Assembly: GCF_013364235.1 (NCBI RefSeq)
Contig: NZ_CP054919.1
Span: forward strand, 5,901,156-5,965,155
DNA: 64,000 nucleotides
DNA from: Kitasatospora sp. NA04385
GTDB lineage: Bacteria; Actinomycetota; Actinomycetes; Streptomycetales; Streptomycetaceae
Direction: 5' to 3'
The first letter of the stretch is position 1. Each line of letters opens with the position of its first letter. A program made the translations under genes and the position numbers. This document shows, one piece after another, positions 50,692 to 58,284 of this stretch. Below the pieces are notes generated by a model. That model had not been told where the DNA came from. It saw only the letters and a program-made list of their open reading frames with translations, and did no database searches.

Positions 50692-52179
50692 ATGAGAGTT
50701 CCCCGGATTCGCCGCTCCGCACTCACCACGACCGCGGCCTGTCTCACGCTCGCCACGGTCGGAGCACTGGCCCTGCCCGCCGCGTCGGCGGCCGCGGTCG
50801 AGGCCGCCGACGGGCCGACGCTCAGCTACGTCGTCAACACCCGGGCCAACCACGGCCAGACCCAGAAGGCCGAACGGGAGGTCAAGGCGGCGGGCGGCAC
50901 CGTGGTCGCCTCCTACGACCGGATAGGCGTGGTGATCGCCCACTCGGCGGACCCCGGCTTCGCGGCGAAGCTCCGGAAGTCCAAAACCGTCGACTCGGTC
51001 GGCGCCAGCCGCACCGCGGGCATCCAGGCCGGCGGCGTGGAGGGCATCGTCCAGGAGGCCGAGGTGCCCGCCACCGCGCCCGCCGACGGCAGCGAGCCGC
51101 TGTGGGCCAACCAGTGGGACATGAGGCAGATCGGCGTCGACCAGGCGCACCGGAGCACCCTCGGCAGCCGCTCGGTGGTGGTCGGCGTGCTCGACTCCGG
51201 CATCGACGCCACCCACGAGGACCTCGCCGCCAACGTCGACCCCAAGCTCTCCGCGTCCTGCCTGAGCGGCCGTCCCGACACCAGCTGGCAGTCCTGGCAG
51301 CCCACCACCAGCAGCCACGGCACCCACGTGGCCGGGACCATCGCCGCCGCCAAGAACGGCAAGGGCGTGGAGGGCATCGCGCCCGGCGTCCGGCTGGCCG
51401 CCGTCAAGGTGGTCGACGACGGCGGGTTCATCTACCCCGAGTACGCGATCTGCGGCTTCGTCTGGGCCGCCGAGCACCACTTCCAGGTCACCAACAACAG
51501 CTACTACGTGGACCCGTGGATGTTCAACTGCGCGGGCGACCCCGACCAGGCGGCCGTCAGCGAGGCCGTCCGCCGGGCCGTCGACTACTCGCGCCGCAAC
51601 GGGGTGCTGAACGTCGCCGCCGCGGGCAACGAGAACATCGACCTCGCCCACAAGACGGTCGACGTCTCCAGCCCCGACGACACCGACCCGGCCACCCGGC
51701 CGATCGACGACAGCTGCCTCGACCTGCCCGCCGAACTGCCCGGCGTGGTCGCGGTCTCCGCGATCGGCGTCAAGGGCGACAAGTCGTACTACTCCAGCTA
51801 CGGACTGAACAAGGTCACCGTCGCGGCCCCCGGCGGCGACAGCCGCTACCAGGTGCCCGAGACCCCGGACCGGATCGGCGCGGTGCTCTCCACCATCCCC
51901 GGCAACAAGTACGGCTACAGCTCCGGCACCTCGATGGCCTCCCCGCACGTGGCCGGCGTCGCCGCACTGCTGGCCTCCACCCACCCGTGGGCCGGCCCGG
52001 AGCAGTTGCGCGCCCTGCTGGTGAAGGAAGCCGACCAGCACGCCTGCCCGACCGGCGTCTTCGACCCGGGCGGCACCGGCGCGTACAAGGCCACCTGCGA
52101 GGGCACCGGGCGCAACAACGGCTTCTACGGCGCGGGCGTGGTCTCCGCGGCCAAGGCGGCCGACTGGTGGCGCAACTGA
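50692..52179 (+). CDS. secreted S8 (subtilisin-like) serine protease
   Basis: A 495-residue secreted protease. The signal peptide (residues ~1-33) ends in ASA. An inhibitor-like propeptide (~40-110, LSYVVNTRANHG ... VIAHSADPGF) precedes the catalytic domain with Asp168 in VLDSGID, His209 in SHGTHVAG and Ser414 in SGTSMASPHVAG. The oxyanion Asn is in AAAGNEN. Cys pairs (YAICGF/FNCAGD and others) fit extracellular disulfides. The upstream 120 bp are A/T-rich (TTGCTTTACTACCTCTTGAT near 50581) and probably hold the promoter. Its stop codon lies at the edge of repeat array C. Confidence 0.93.
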   Translation: MRVPRIRRSALTTTAACLTLATVGALALPAASAAAVEAADGPTLSYVVNTRANHGQTQKAEREVKAAGGTVVASYDRIGVVIAHSADPGFAAKLRKSKTVDSVGASRTAGIQAGGVEGIVQEAEVPATAPADGSEPLWANQWDMRQIGVDQAHRSTLGSRSVVVGVLDSGIDATHEDLAANVDPKLSASCLSGRPDTSWQSWQPTTSSHGTHVAGTIAAAKNGKGVEGIAPGVRLAAVKVVDDGGFIYPEYAICGFVWAAEHHFQVTNNSYYVDPWMFNCAGDPDQAAVSEAVRRAVDYSRRNGVLNVAAAGNENIDLAHKTVDVSSPDDTDPATRPIDDSCLDLPAELPGVVAVSAIGVKGDKSYYSSYGLNKVTVAAPGGDSRYQVPETPDRIGAVLSTIPGNKYGYSSGTSMASPHVAGVAALLASTHPWAGPEQLRALLVKEADQHACPTGVFDPGGTGAYKATCEGTGRNNGFYGAGVVSAAKAADWWRN

Positions 52180-52180
52180 C

Positions 52181-52285
52181 GGCAGTGCAACTGATGTCGT
52201 CACAACCAATGACGGCGCAACTGATGTCGTCACAACCAATGACGGCGCAACTGATGTCGTCACAACCAATGACAGCGCAACCGCC
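52181..52285. repeat. 30-bp tandem repeat (array C)
   Basis: Three 30-bp units phased at 52191, 52221 and 52251 each read CTGATGTCGTCACAACCAAT then GAC(G/A)GCGCAA. A degenerate start covers the stop of the protease gene. The unit can be read as a 14-bp GCAACTGATGTCGT word, related to arrays A and B, plus a 16-bp CACAACCAATGACGGC word. Confidence 0.9.
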
Positions 52286-52299
52286 CCCAGGCGGCTAGC

Positions 52300-53199
52300 T
52301 CACTCCCCGCCGACGTGCCGGGACCAGTCCGGCTCCACCGGAGCCAGACCGGCCCGGTTCGGCACCTGCTTCAACCAGGCCGGACGGGCCGCCAGCCGCG
52401 CGGCGGCGGCCCGTTCCTCGGCGGCCCGGATCTGCTCGGGCGTGGCGAAGCCCTCCGGCAGCCAGGCCGCCGAGTGCGCCACCCGGGCGGACAGGTGCCC
52501 CACGTACGCCTCCCGCACCGCGGCCGGCGAGTCGAAGCCCGGCTCGTCGGCCAGCCAGGCGTCCGGCACCAGCGCGGTGACCTCGCGCAGCAGGTCCGGC
52601 GTCACCAGCGGGGCGAGCGCGGCGTCGGCGGCGGCCAGGTCGGGCGCGTAGCCGCCCAGCGCGTGGCCGCTCAGGTCGTAGCGCTTGTGCACCGAGGCGG
52701 GCGCGGACGCCCAGCGGTGGTGGAACACCAGGCCCGCGCCGTTGTCGATCAGCCACAGCCGCCCGTGCCACACCATCAGGTTGGGGTTGTGCACGCTGCG
52801 GTCGACGTTCCCGGTCAGCGCGTCCAGCCAGACCACCCGGCCCGCCTCGGCGGGCGACACCTCGATCATCCCCGGCCGGAAGTCCCGCGCGCCCGGCAGC
52901 AGGTCCATGCCCAGGTTGCGCCCGGCGCTGGCCCGCAGCAGGTCCTGGATCTCCTGGTCGGGCTCGTCCGAGGCGACCGCCGGGTCGAAGTCCACCAGCA
53001 CCAGCGGCGGCACCCGCAGGCCCAGCCGCCGGGCCAGCTCGCCCACCACGACCTCGGCCACCAGCGCCTTGACGCCCTGCGCCGCCCCGGTGAACTTCAC
53101 CACGTACGTGCCCAGGTCGTCCGTCTCCACCACCCCGGGCACCGACCCGCCCGCCCGCAGCGGGTCGACATAGCGCAGCGCCTTCACCTCATCGAGCAT
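52300..53199 (-). CDS. HipA-family kinase (HipA_2 type)
   Basis: A 299-residue protein with a minimal HipA-like Ser/Thr kinase fold and no N-subdomain. The ATP Lys is in TYVVKFTGAAQG (~residue 34), the catalytic loop is DALTGNVDRSVHNPNLMVW (~135-153) and the metal-binding DNG is in LWLIDNGAGLVFHHRW (~160). The C-terminal ~90 residues are helical. Stand-alone HipA_2 proteins often pair with a DUF3037 gene, but none is adjacent. No HipB-like antitoxin is visible. The start codon lies one base downstream of a seven-unit tandem array of AAGGTGG-containing repeats, an unusual translation start context. Confidence 0.83.
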   Translation of the reverse strand: MLDEVKALRYVDPLRAGGSVPGVVETDDLGTYVVKFTGAAQGVKALVAEVVVGELARRLGLRVPPLVLVDFDPAVASDEPDQEIQDLLRASAGRNLGMDLLPGARDFRPGMIEVSPAEAGRVVWLDALTGNVDRSVHNPNLMVWHGRLWLIDNGAGLVFHHRWASAPASVHKRYDLSGHALGGYAPDLAAADAALAPLVTPDLLREVTALVPDAWLADEPGFDSPAAVREAYVGHLSARVAHSAAWLPEGFATPEQIRAAEERAAAARLAARPAWLKQVPNRAGLAPVEPDWSRHVGGE

Positions 53200-53200
53200 C

Positions 53201-53298
53201 CGCCCACCTTAGATCGCCCACCTTAGATCGCCCACCTTGGATCGCCCACCTTGGATCGCCCACCTTGGACCGCCCACCTTGGATCGCCCACCGTGGAC
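53201..53298. repeat. 14-bp tandem array upstream of the HipA-like gene (array D)
   Basis: Seven 14-bp units in register (53201, 53215, 53229, 53243, 53257, 53271, 53285) read CGCCCACCTTAGAT or CGCCCACCTTGGAT on the plus strand. On the coding strand of the HipA-like gene each becomes ATCCAAGGTGGGCG. The unit next to the gene places AAGGTGG 4 nt before the ATG, so it can act as a Shine-Dalgarno element; the other copies repeat it upstream. Confidence 0.92.
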
Positions 53299-53390
53299 CG
53301 CCCGCTCGACCGCCCCCGGTTTGGCGGCCGTCCGGGGCGATGATTGGGTGGGGCCGACCGTCGAGCAGCCGACCGAGGAGAAGTGAAGCG

Positions 53391-53831
53391 ATGGGCAAGG
53401 TGCACGCCACCACCGAGCGGACGTACGGGGCCGACCCGGCGCGGGTGTACGAGGCGCTGGCCGACTACGAGGTGACCCGGCCGAAGCTGCTGCCCGCGCA
53501 GTACGGTGAGTACGAGGTGCGGGCCGGCGGCCACGGCGCCGGGACGCAGGTGCACTGGAAGCTGCAGGCGACCGAGAACCGGGTGCGCGACTGCCTGTTC
53601 ACGGTGTCGGCGCCCAGCCCGGAGAAGCTGGTGGAGACGGACGCCAACTCCTCGATGGTGATCACCTGGACGGTGTCGGCGGTCGGCGAGAGCGGCAGCA
53701 GGGTCACCGTGGAGGCGAGCTGGACGGGCGCCACCGGGATCGGCGGCTTCTTCGAGCGGAGGTTCGCCCCCAAGGGCCTGAACCGGATCCACGACCAGGT
53801 GCTGGCCAACCTGGCGGCGGCGCTCGGCTGA
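53391..53831 (+). CDS. SRPBCC (START-like) family protein
   Basis: A 146-residue polyketide cyclase/START-like protein from ATG 53391, with GAGGAGAAGTGAAG in front. It opens ATTERTYGADPARVYEALAD and continues with long antiparallel strands, ending in the C-terminal helix NRIHDQVLANLAAALG. The fold forms a hydrophobic cavity for lipids or aromatic compounds; no catalytic residue is apparent. It stands divergent from the HipA-like gene over array D and is followed by a terminator. Confidence 0.85.
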   Translation: MGKVHATTERTYGADPARVYEALADYEVTRPKLLPAQYGEYEVRAGGHGAGTQVHWKLQATENRVRDCLFTVSAPSPEKLVETDANSSMVITWTVSAVGESGSRVTVEASWTGATGIGGFFERRFAPKGLNRIHDQVLANLAAALG

Positions 53832-53846
53832 CCGGACGGACCCTGG

Positions 53847-53881
53847 AACACCCGTACGGAGCGTCATCCGTACGGGTGTTT
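53847..53881 (+). terminator. rho-independent terminator
   Basis: AACACCCGTACGGA and TCCGTACGGGTGTT are exact 14-bp arms with a 6-nt loop, ending in a TTT run. Confidence 0.92.
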
Positions 53882-53950
53882 GGCTTCCCCGGGACGGGTG
53901 AAGCGGGCCCGGACGGCGGGCGCCGTCAACTTAGGCTCCGGGCCGTGCAG

Positions 53951-55114
53951 ATGACGATCCTTCATGTTTCACAGCCGGTCGACGGCGGAGTGGCCCGGGT
54001 GGTGGTGGACCTGGTGCGCGGGCAGCGCGCGGCCGGGTGCCGGGTGCTGGTGGCGTGTCCCCCCGGCGGCCGGCTCGCCCGCGAGGCCGCCGCGGCCGGC
54101 GCCCGGGTGCTCGACTGGCCCGCCGAGCGCTCGCCCGGCGCGAGCGTGGCCGGCGAGGTCTGGCGGCTGCGCCGGATCCTCCGCCGCACCGAGCCGGACG
54201 TGCTGCACCTGCACAGCGCGAAGGCCGGGCTGGCCGGCCGACTGGCGGCCCGCGGCACCCTGCCCACCGTCTTCCAGCCGCACGCCTGGTCGTTCGCGGC
54301 GGTGGAGGGCGTGATGGCCGGGGCCAGCCTGCGCTGGGAGCGGCACGCCACCCGCTGGGCCCGCACCGTGCTGTGCGTCAGCGAGCGGGAGCGGGAGGAC
54401 GGCGAGGACGCCGGGCTGATCGCCGACTGGCGGGTGGTGCCCAACGGCGTCGACCTGGAGCACTTCGCGCCCGCCGACCCGGCCGCCCGGCGGGCCGCCC
54501 GGATGACCCTGGGCCTGGACCGGTCCGACCCGCTGGCGGTCTGCGTCGGGCGGCTGTGCCGGCAGAAGGGCCAGGACGTGCTGCTGGACGCCTGGACGAG
54601 GGTGCAGCTGGCCCGCCCGGCGGCCCGGCTGGTGCTGGTCGGCGGCGGCCCGGACGCGGAGGCGCTGGCCGAGCGGGTCCGGGGCCTGCCGGACCCGTCC
54701 CGGGTGCGGATGGTGGGCGACGTGGCGGACCCGCGGCTGTGGCTGGCGGCGGCCGACCTGGCGGTGCTGCCCTCGCGCTGGGAGGGGATGGCGCTGGCCC
54801 CGCTGGAGGCGATGGCCTGTGGGCGGCCGGTGCTGCTGACCGACGTGCCGGGGGCCCGGGAGTGCCTGCCGCCGGGGGAGCGGGAGCGCGCGGTGGTGCC
54901 GCCGGAGAATCCCGGAGCGATGGCCGAACGGCTGGTCGAATTCCTGGGCGACCGGGGCGAATGCGAAAGGCGCGGAGTTCTGGCCCGGTCGTACATGGCA
55001 GATCATCACGATATCCGCGGGGTGATTCAGCAGGTGGCGGCGGTGTACCGGACGATTGTTCGGAGCGGGACGGTGCCGGTGGGCCGTGCGGACCGTGTCC
55101 CGCAGCGGTTCTGA
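53951..55114 (+). CDS. GT4 family glycosyltransferase
   Basis: A 387-residue GT-B glycosyltransferase, from ATG 53951 (GTG 53945 would add two residues). The N-terminal acceptor domain opens ILHVSQPVDGGVARVVVDLV. The donor domain has VPNGVDLEHFAP, ALAVCVGRLCRQKGQDVLL-like residues (~195-215) and the EX7E region LPSRWEGMALAPLEAMACGR (~residues 275-294). It adds a sugar from a nucleotide donor to a lipid-linked glycan at the cytoplasmic face. First gene of the exopolysaccharide locus, but separated from the rest by ~300 bp. Confidence 0.9.
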   Translation: MTILHVSQPVDGGVARVVVDLVRGQRAAGCRVLVACPPGGRLAREAAAAGARVLDWPAERSPGASVAGEVWRLRRILRRTEPDVLHLHSAKAGLAGRLAARGTLPTVFQPHAWSFAAVEGVMAGASLRWERHATRWARTVLCVSEREREDGEDAGLIADWRVVPNGVDLEHFAPADPAARRAARMTLGLDRSDPLAVCVGRLCRQKGQDVLLDAWTRVQLARPAARLVLVGGGPDAEALAERVRGLPDPSRVRMVGDVADPRLWLAAADLAVLPSRWEGMALAPLEAMACGRPVLLTDVPGARECLPPGERERAVVPPENPGAMAERLVEFLGDRGECERRGVLARSYMADHHDIRGVIQQVAAVYRTIVRSGTVPVGRADRVPQRF

Positions 55115-55409
55115 TCGTTTGTCAGACCGTGAACGCCCGCCCGTGCAGGTGCGGCCTTCTTTCCTGAATGTCTGATTACTGGGCGGGTGGAATGAAATGG
55201 CATGTCAGCCCCCTGCGTGCCAGTCGGCGTTCGGTAATGTCTGATTTTGCCTGCTTCGTCCCCATTTTCGGCAGCGAAATGGTCGACCGCCTTCCACGGC
55301 AGCAGGCGCCTACCTGGACCGCGTCCACCGGGCCGGGGCGCCGAGCCGGTGCGCGTCCGGTCCGGCCGTCCGGCCGCGGCGGGTACACAGCAGGGGAGTT
55401 CGTGCGCTG
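55115..55409. promoter_or_regulatory. leader region of the exopolysaccharide operon
   Basis: About 295 bp without a supported gene, A/T-richer in its first half. AATGTCTGATT occurs at 55167-55177 and 55236-55246. The main promoter of the following operon should lie here, since the downstream genes are coupled. Confidence 0.5.
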
Positions 55410-56957
55410 ATGACCATTGACCACGAGAGCGTGCCGCGACCGGGAAGAACCCTGACGGGCCCCGGCCGGGACGGCACCCGGCCGGACGGCCGCCCCGGCA
55501 CCGGCCTGCTCGACCGGCCGGGAGTCCGGACGAGGACCCGGCCGAAGTCCAGGGCCGCCGCGCCCCGGACCTCGCCGGGCGTCGGCCGGCACCGCGGCCG
55601 GCTGCGCTCTCGGGTCGCCCTGCCGCTCTCCCTGGCCGCCGCCGACGCGTTCGCCGTCGCCCTGGCCGCGGCCGCCACCACCCCCGCCGGCACCCGCCCG
55701 GTCGCCACCGCCGTCCTGCTGCTGCCCGCCCTGCTCCCGCTCAACCTGGCGGGCGGCCTCTACCGCAGCCGGCTCAGCCTCTCCGCGCTCGACGAACTGC
55801 CCGCCCTGGCCGCCCGCGCCGCCGTCGCCACCGCCTTCGCGATCACCGCCGACGCCTGCCTGGCCGGCCGCTGGGCCGACCTCGGCCCGGTCAGCCCGCT
55901 GCGGCTGATCGCCCTGCTGGTGCTGGTGCTCCCGCTCGCCGCCCTCGGCCGGGCCTTCGTCCACCACCTCACCCGCCGGGCCCGCCGCCGCCACCCCAGC
56001 CCGGTGCTGATCCTCGGCGCCGGCGAACTCGGCCAGCGGATCGCCGGGGTGCTCGCCGCCCGCCCCGAGTACGGGCTGCGCCCGGTCGGCTACCTCGACC
56101 CCGACCCGGTCCTGCTGCCGGCCGGCGGCCCGCTGCCGGTGCTCGGCGGCCGCGAGGTGCTCGGCCGGGTGCTGCGCCGCTACCGCATCCACCACGTGCT
56201 GGCCACCGCCGGCGCCGCCGACGAGGCCGAGACGCTGGCCGCGCTGCGGCACGCCGCCCGGCTCGGCTGCCAGGTCTGGCTGGTCCCCGGCCTGCGCGAG
56301 TTCGACTCGGTCCAGGGCGCGGGCGACCACCTGTGGGGCTTCCCCTGCCTGCGCCTGGGCGCCCCCGCGATGCGGCGCGGCGGCTGGATCGTCAAGCGCG
56401 GCTTCGACATCGCCTCGGCCGGCCTCGGCCTGCTGCTGATCTCCCCGCTGCTGGCCGTCTGCGCCCTCGCGGTGCGCTGGGACACCGGCCCGGGCGTGCT
56501 GTTCCGCCAGCAGCGCACCGGCCTGGACGGCCGGGTCTTCACCGTCCTCAAGTTCCGCACCCTGCGCCCCTCCAACGAGCACGAGTCGGCCACCCGCTGG
56601 AACATCGCGCAGGACCACCGGATGGGCCCGATCGGCAAGTTCCTGCGCCGGACCTCGCTGGACGAGCTGCCGCAGCTGTGGAACGTGCTGCGCGGCGACA
56701 TGAGCCTGGTCGGCCCGCGCCCCGAGCGCCCGTACTTCGTCATGCGCTTCGGCCAGGCCTACCCCGAGTACGCCGACCGGCACCGCGTCCCGGTCGGGCT
56801 GACCGGCCTGGCCCAGGTCAACGGCCTGCGCGGGGACACCTCGATCGAGGACCGGGCGCGCTTCGACAACCGCTACATCGAGGGCTGGAGCCTGTGGGGG
56901 GACGCCAAGGTCCTGCTCCGCACCGCCGCCCTGGTGGTCCGCCCGGACGGGAGCTGA
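55410..56957 (+). CDS. polyprenyl glycosylphosphotransferase (sugar transferase)
   Basis: A 515-residue initiating enzyme that transfers a sugar-1-phosphate to undecaprenyl phosphate. A ~65-residue basic disordered N-terminus is followed by four hydrophobic helices (~75-195), then a Rossmann-like domain (PVLILGAGELGQRIAGVLAA, ~202). One further helix leads into the bacterial sugar transferase domain (~328-515): KRGFDIASAGLGLLLISPLL, FRQQRTGLDGRVFTVLKFRT, RRTSLDELPQLWNVLRGDMS and VGPRPERPYFV. All motifs of the WbaP/CpsE class are present. It opens the coupled part of the locus, with only 4 bp to the O-antigen ligase gene. Confidence 0.93.
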   Translation: MTIDHESVPRPGRTLTGPGRDGTRPDGRPGTGLLDRPGVRTRTRPKSRAAAPRTSPGVGRHRGRLRSRVALPLSLAAADAFAVALAAAATTPAGTRPVATAVLLLPALLPLNLAGGLYRSRLSLSALDELPALAARAAVATAFAITADACLAGRWADLGPVSPLRLIALLVLVLPLAALGRAFVHHLTRRARRRHPSPVLILGAGELGQRIAGVLAARPEYGLRPVGYLDPDPVLLPAGGPLPVLGGREVLGRVLRRYRIHHVLATAGAADEAETLAALRHAARLGCQVWLVPGLREFDSVQGAGDHLWGFPCLRLGAPAMRRGGWIVKRGFDIASAGLGLLLISPLLAVCALAVRWDTGPGVLFRQQRTGLDGRVFTVLKFRTLRPSNEHESATRWNIAQDHRMGPIGKFLRRTSLDELPQLWNVLRGDMSLVGPRPERPYFVMRFGQAYPEYADRHRVPVGLTGLAQVNGLRGDTSIEDRARFDNRYIEGWSLWGDAKVLLRTAALVVRPDGS

Positions 56958-56961
56958 ACCC

Positions 56962-58284
56962 ATGGCCATCGCACTCCAACCGCCGTACCCGGCGAAGAGC
57001 CTGGCCGGGATAGTGCCGGCCCGGCCGAGCTGGCTCGCGGCGGCCGTGGTGCTGCTGGTGTGCGTGCCGACGGGGGAGAAGGACGTCAGCGCGTCCGTGC
57101 ACGTCACCCCGGCCGACCTCGCCTCGCTGGCCCTGGTCGGGCTGATCGCCGTGGACCTGCTGCGCGGGCGACTGCCCCGGCTCGACCCGGCCGTCTGCGC
57201 CCTGCTCGGCGGCGTGGTGCTGGCCGCCGCCGTCGCCACCCTGCACTCCATCGACCCGGCGAGCAGCGCCACCGGCTTCGTCCGGCTGGTGCAGATCTTC
57301 GTGCTGGTGCCCGTCGCGGTCCTGCTCGCCGTCCGCGACACCCGCGACCGGCGGCTGGTGCTCGGCGCCTTCGTGCTGGCCGCCCTGATCGAGGGCGCGG
57401 TCGGCGCGCACCAGTACCTCACCCGCACCGGCGCCTCCTACACCGGCCAGCCGATCCGCGCCGTCGGCACCTTCGGCGCCCTCGATATCATGGCGATGTC
57501 CACCGTCGTCTCGTACGGGCTGCTGGCCGCCCTCGGACTGGCGCTCGCCGAGCGCCGCCCCGGCGGCAGCACGGTGCTGCGCCGCGCGATGTGGGCCGCC
57601 GCCGCATTCCTCGCCTTCCCGCTGGCGGTCTCCTTCAGCCGGGGCAGCTGGATCGCCACCGCCGTCGCCGCGAGCGTGCTGCTGCTGCGCGCCGACGCCC
57701 GGCTCGCCGTCAGGGGCGTGCTGGTCGGTGCCGCCGCCGCGGTGGTGCTGGTCGGCGGGCTCGGCCTCGGCGCCTCCGGCGTCACCGAGCGGCTCAGCTC
57801 GATCGGCTCGGTCTCCGCCGCCCCCGACCAGTCGGTCTCCGACCGCTACGACCTCTGGGCCACCGCCGGCCGGATCTGGCAGGACCACCCGATGACCGGC
57901 GCCGGCCCGAAGGCCTTCCAGCAGCTGCGCGACGGCCACGCCCCGCTGCGGCTGTCCTCCGGCAGCGACGCCGCCGACCCCACCATCGGCTTCCAGCGCG
58001 AACCGCTGCTCTCCCCGCACAACATGTACTTCCTGGTGCTCAGCGAGCAGGGCCTGCTCGGCGTGATCGCCTACCTCGCGCTGTTCCTCGCCCTGCTGAT
58101 CGGCTGCCTGCGCCGCGCCGCCGGACCGGGCCTGGCCGCGCTCGCCCTGCTCAGCTGGGTGCTCTGGGACTTCCTCTACGCCGACATCGGCGGCACCACC
58201 ACCGTGCTCACCTCCGTGGTGCTCGGCCTGGCCGCCCGCACCGCCTTCCCCGGCCCCGACTCCCGCGAGGCGGACGGCGCATGA
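56962..58284 (+). CDS. O-antigen ligase / Wzy-type polymerase
   Basis: A 440-residue membrane protein with 10-12 hydrophobic helices. The large periplasmic-type loop between about residues 280 and 350 contains VSDRYDLWATAGRIWQDHPM and GAGPKAFQQLRDGHAPLR, then LSPHNMYFLVLSEQGLLGVI, the O-antigen ligase (Wzy_C) signature with a conserved His. It joins lipid-linked repeat units outside the membrane. It starts 4 bp after the sugar transferase stop and its TGA overlaps the ATG of the flippase gene (ATGA). Confidence 0.9.
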   Translation: MAIALQPPYPAKSLAGIVPARPSWLAAAVVLLVCVPTGEKDVSASVHVTPADLASLALVGLIAVDLLRGRLPRLDPAVCALLGGVVLAAAVATLHSIDPASSATGFVRLVQIFVLVPVAVLLAVRDTRDRRLVLGAFVLAALIEGAVGAHQYLTRTGASYTGQPIRAVGTFGALDIMAMSTVVSYGLLAALGLALAERRPGGSTVLRRAMWAAAAFLAFPLAVSFSRGSWIATAVAASVLLLRADARLAVRGVLVGAAAAVVLVGGLGLGASGVTERLSSIGSVSAAPDQSVSDRYDLWATAGRIWQDHPMTGAGPKAFQQLRDGHAPLRLSSGSDAADPTIGFQREPLLSPHNMYFLVLSEQGLLGVIAYLALFLALLIGCLRRAAGPGLAALALLSWVLWDFLYADIGGTTTVLTSVVLGLAARTAFPGPDSREADGA

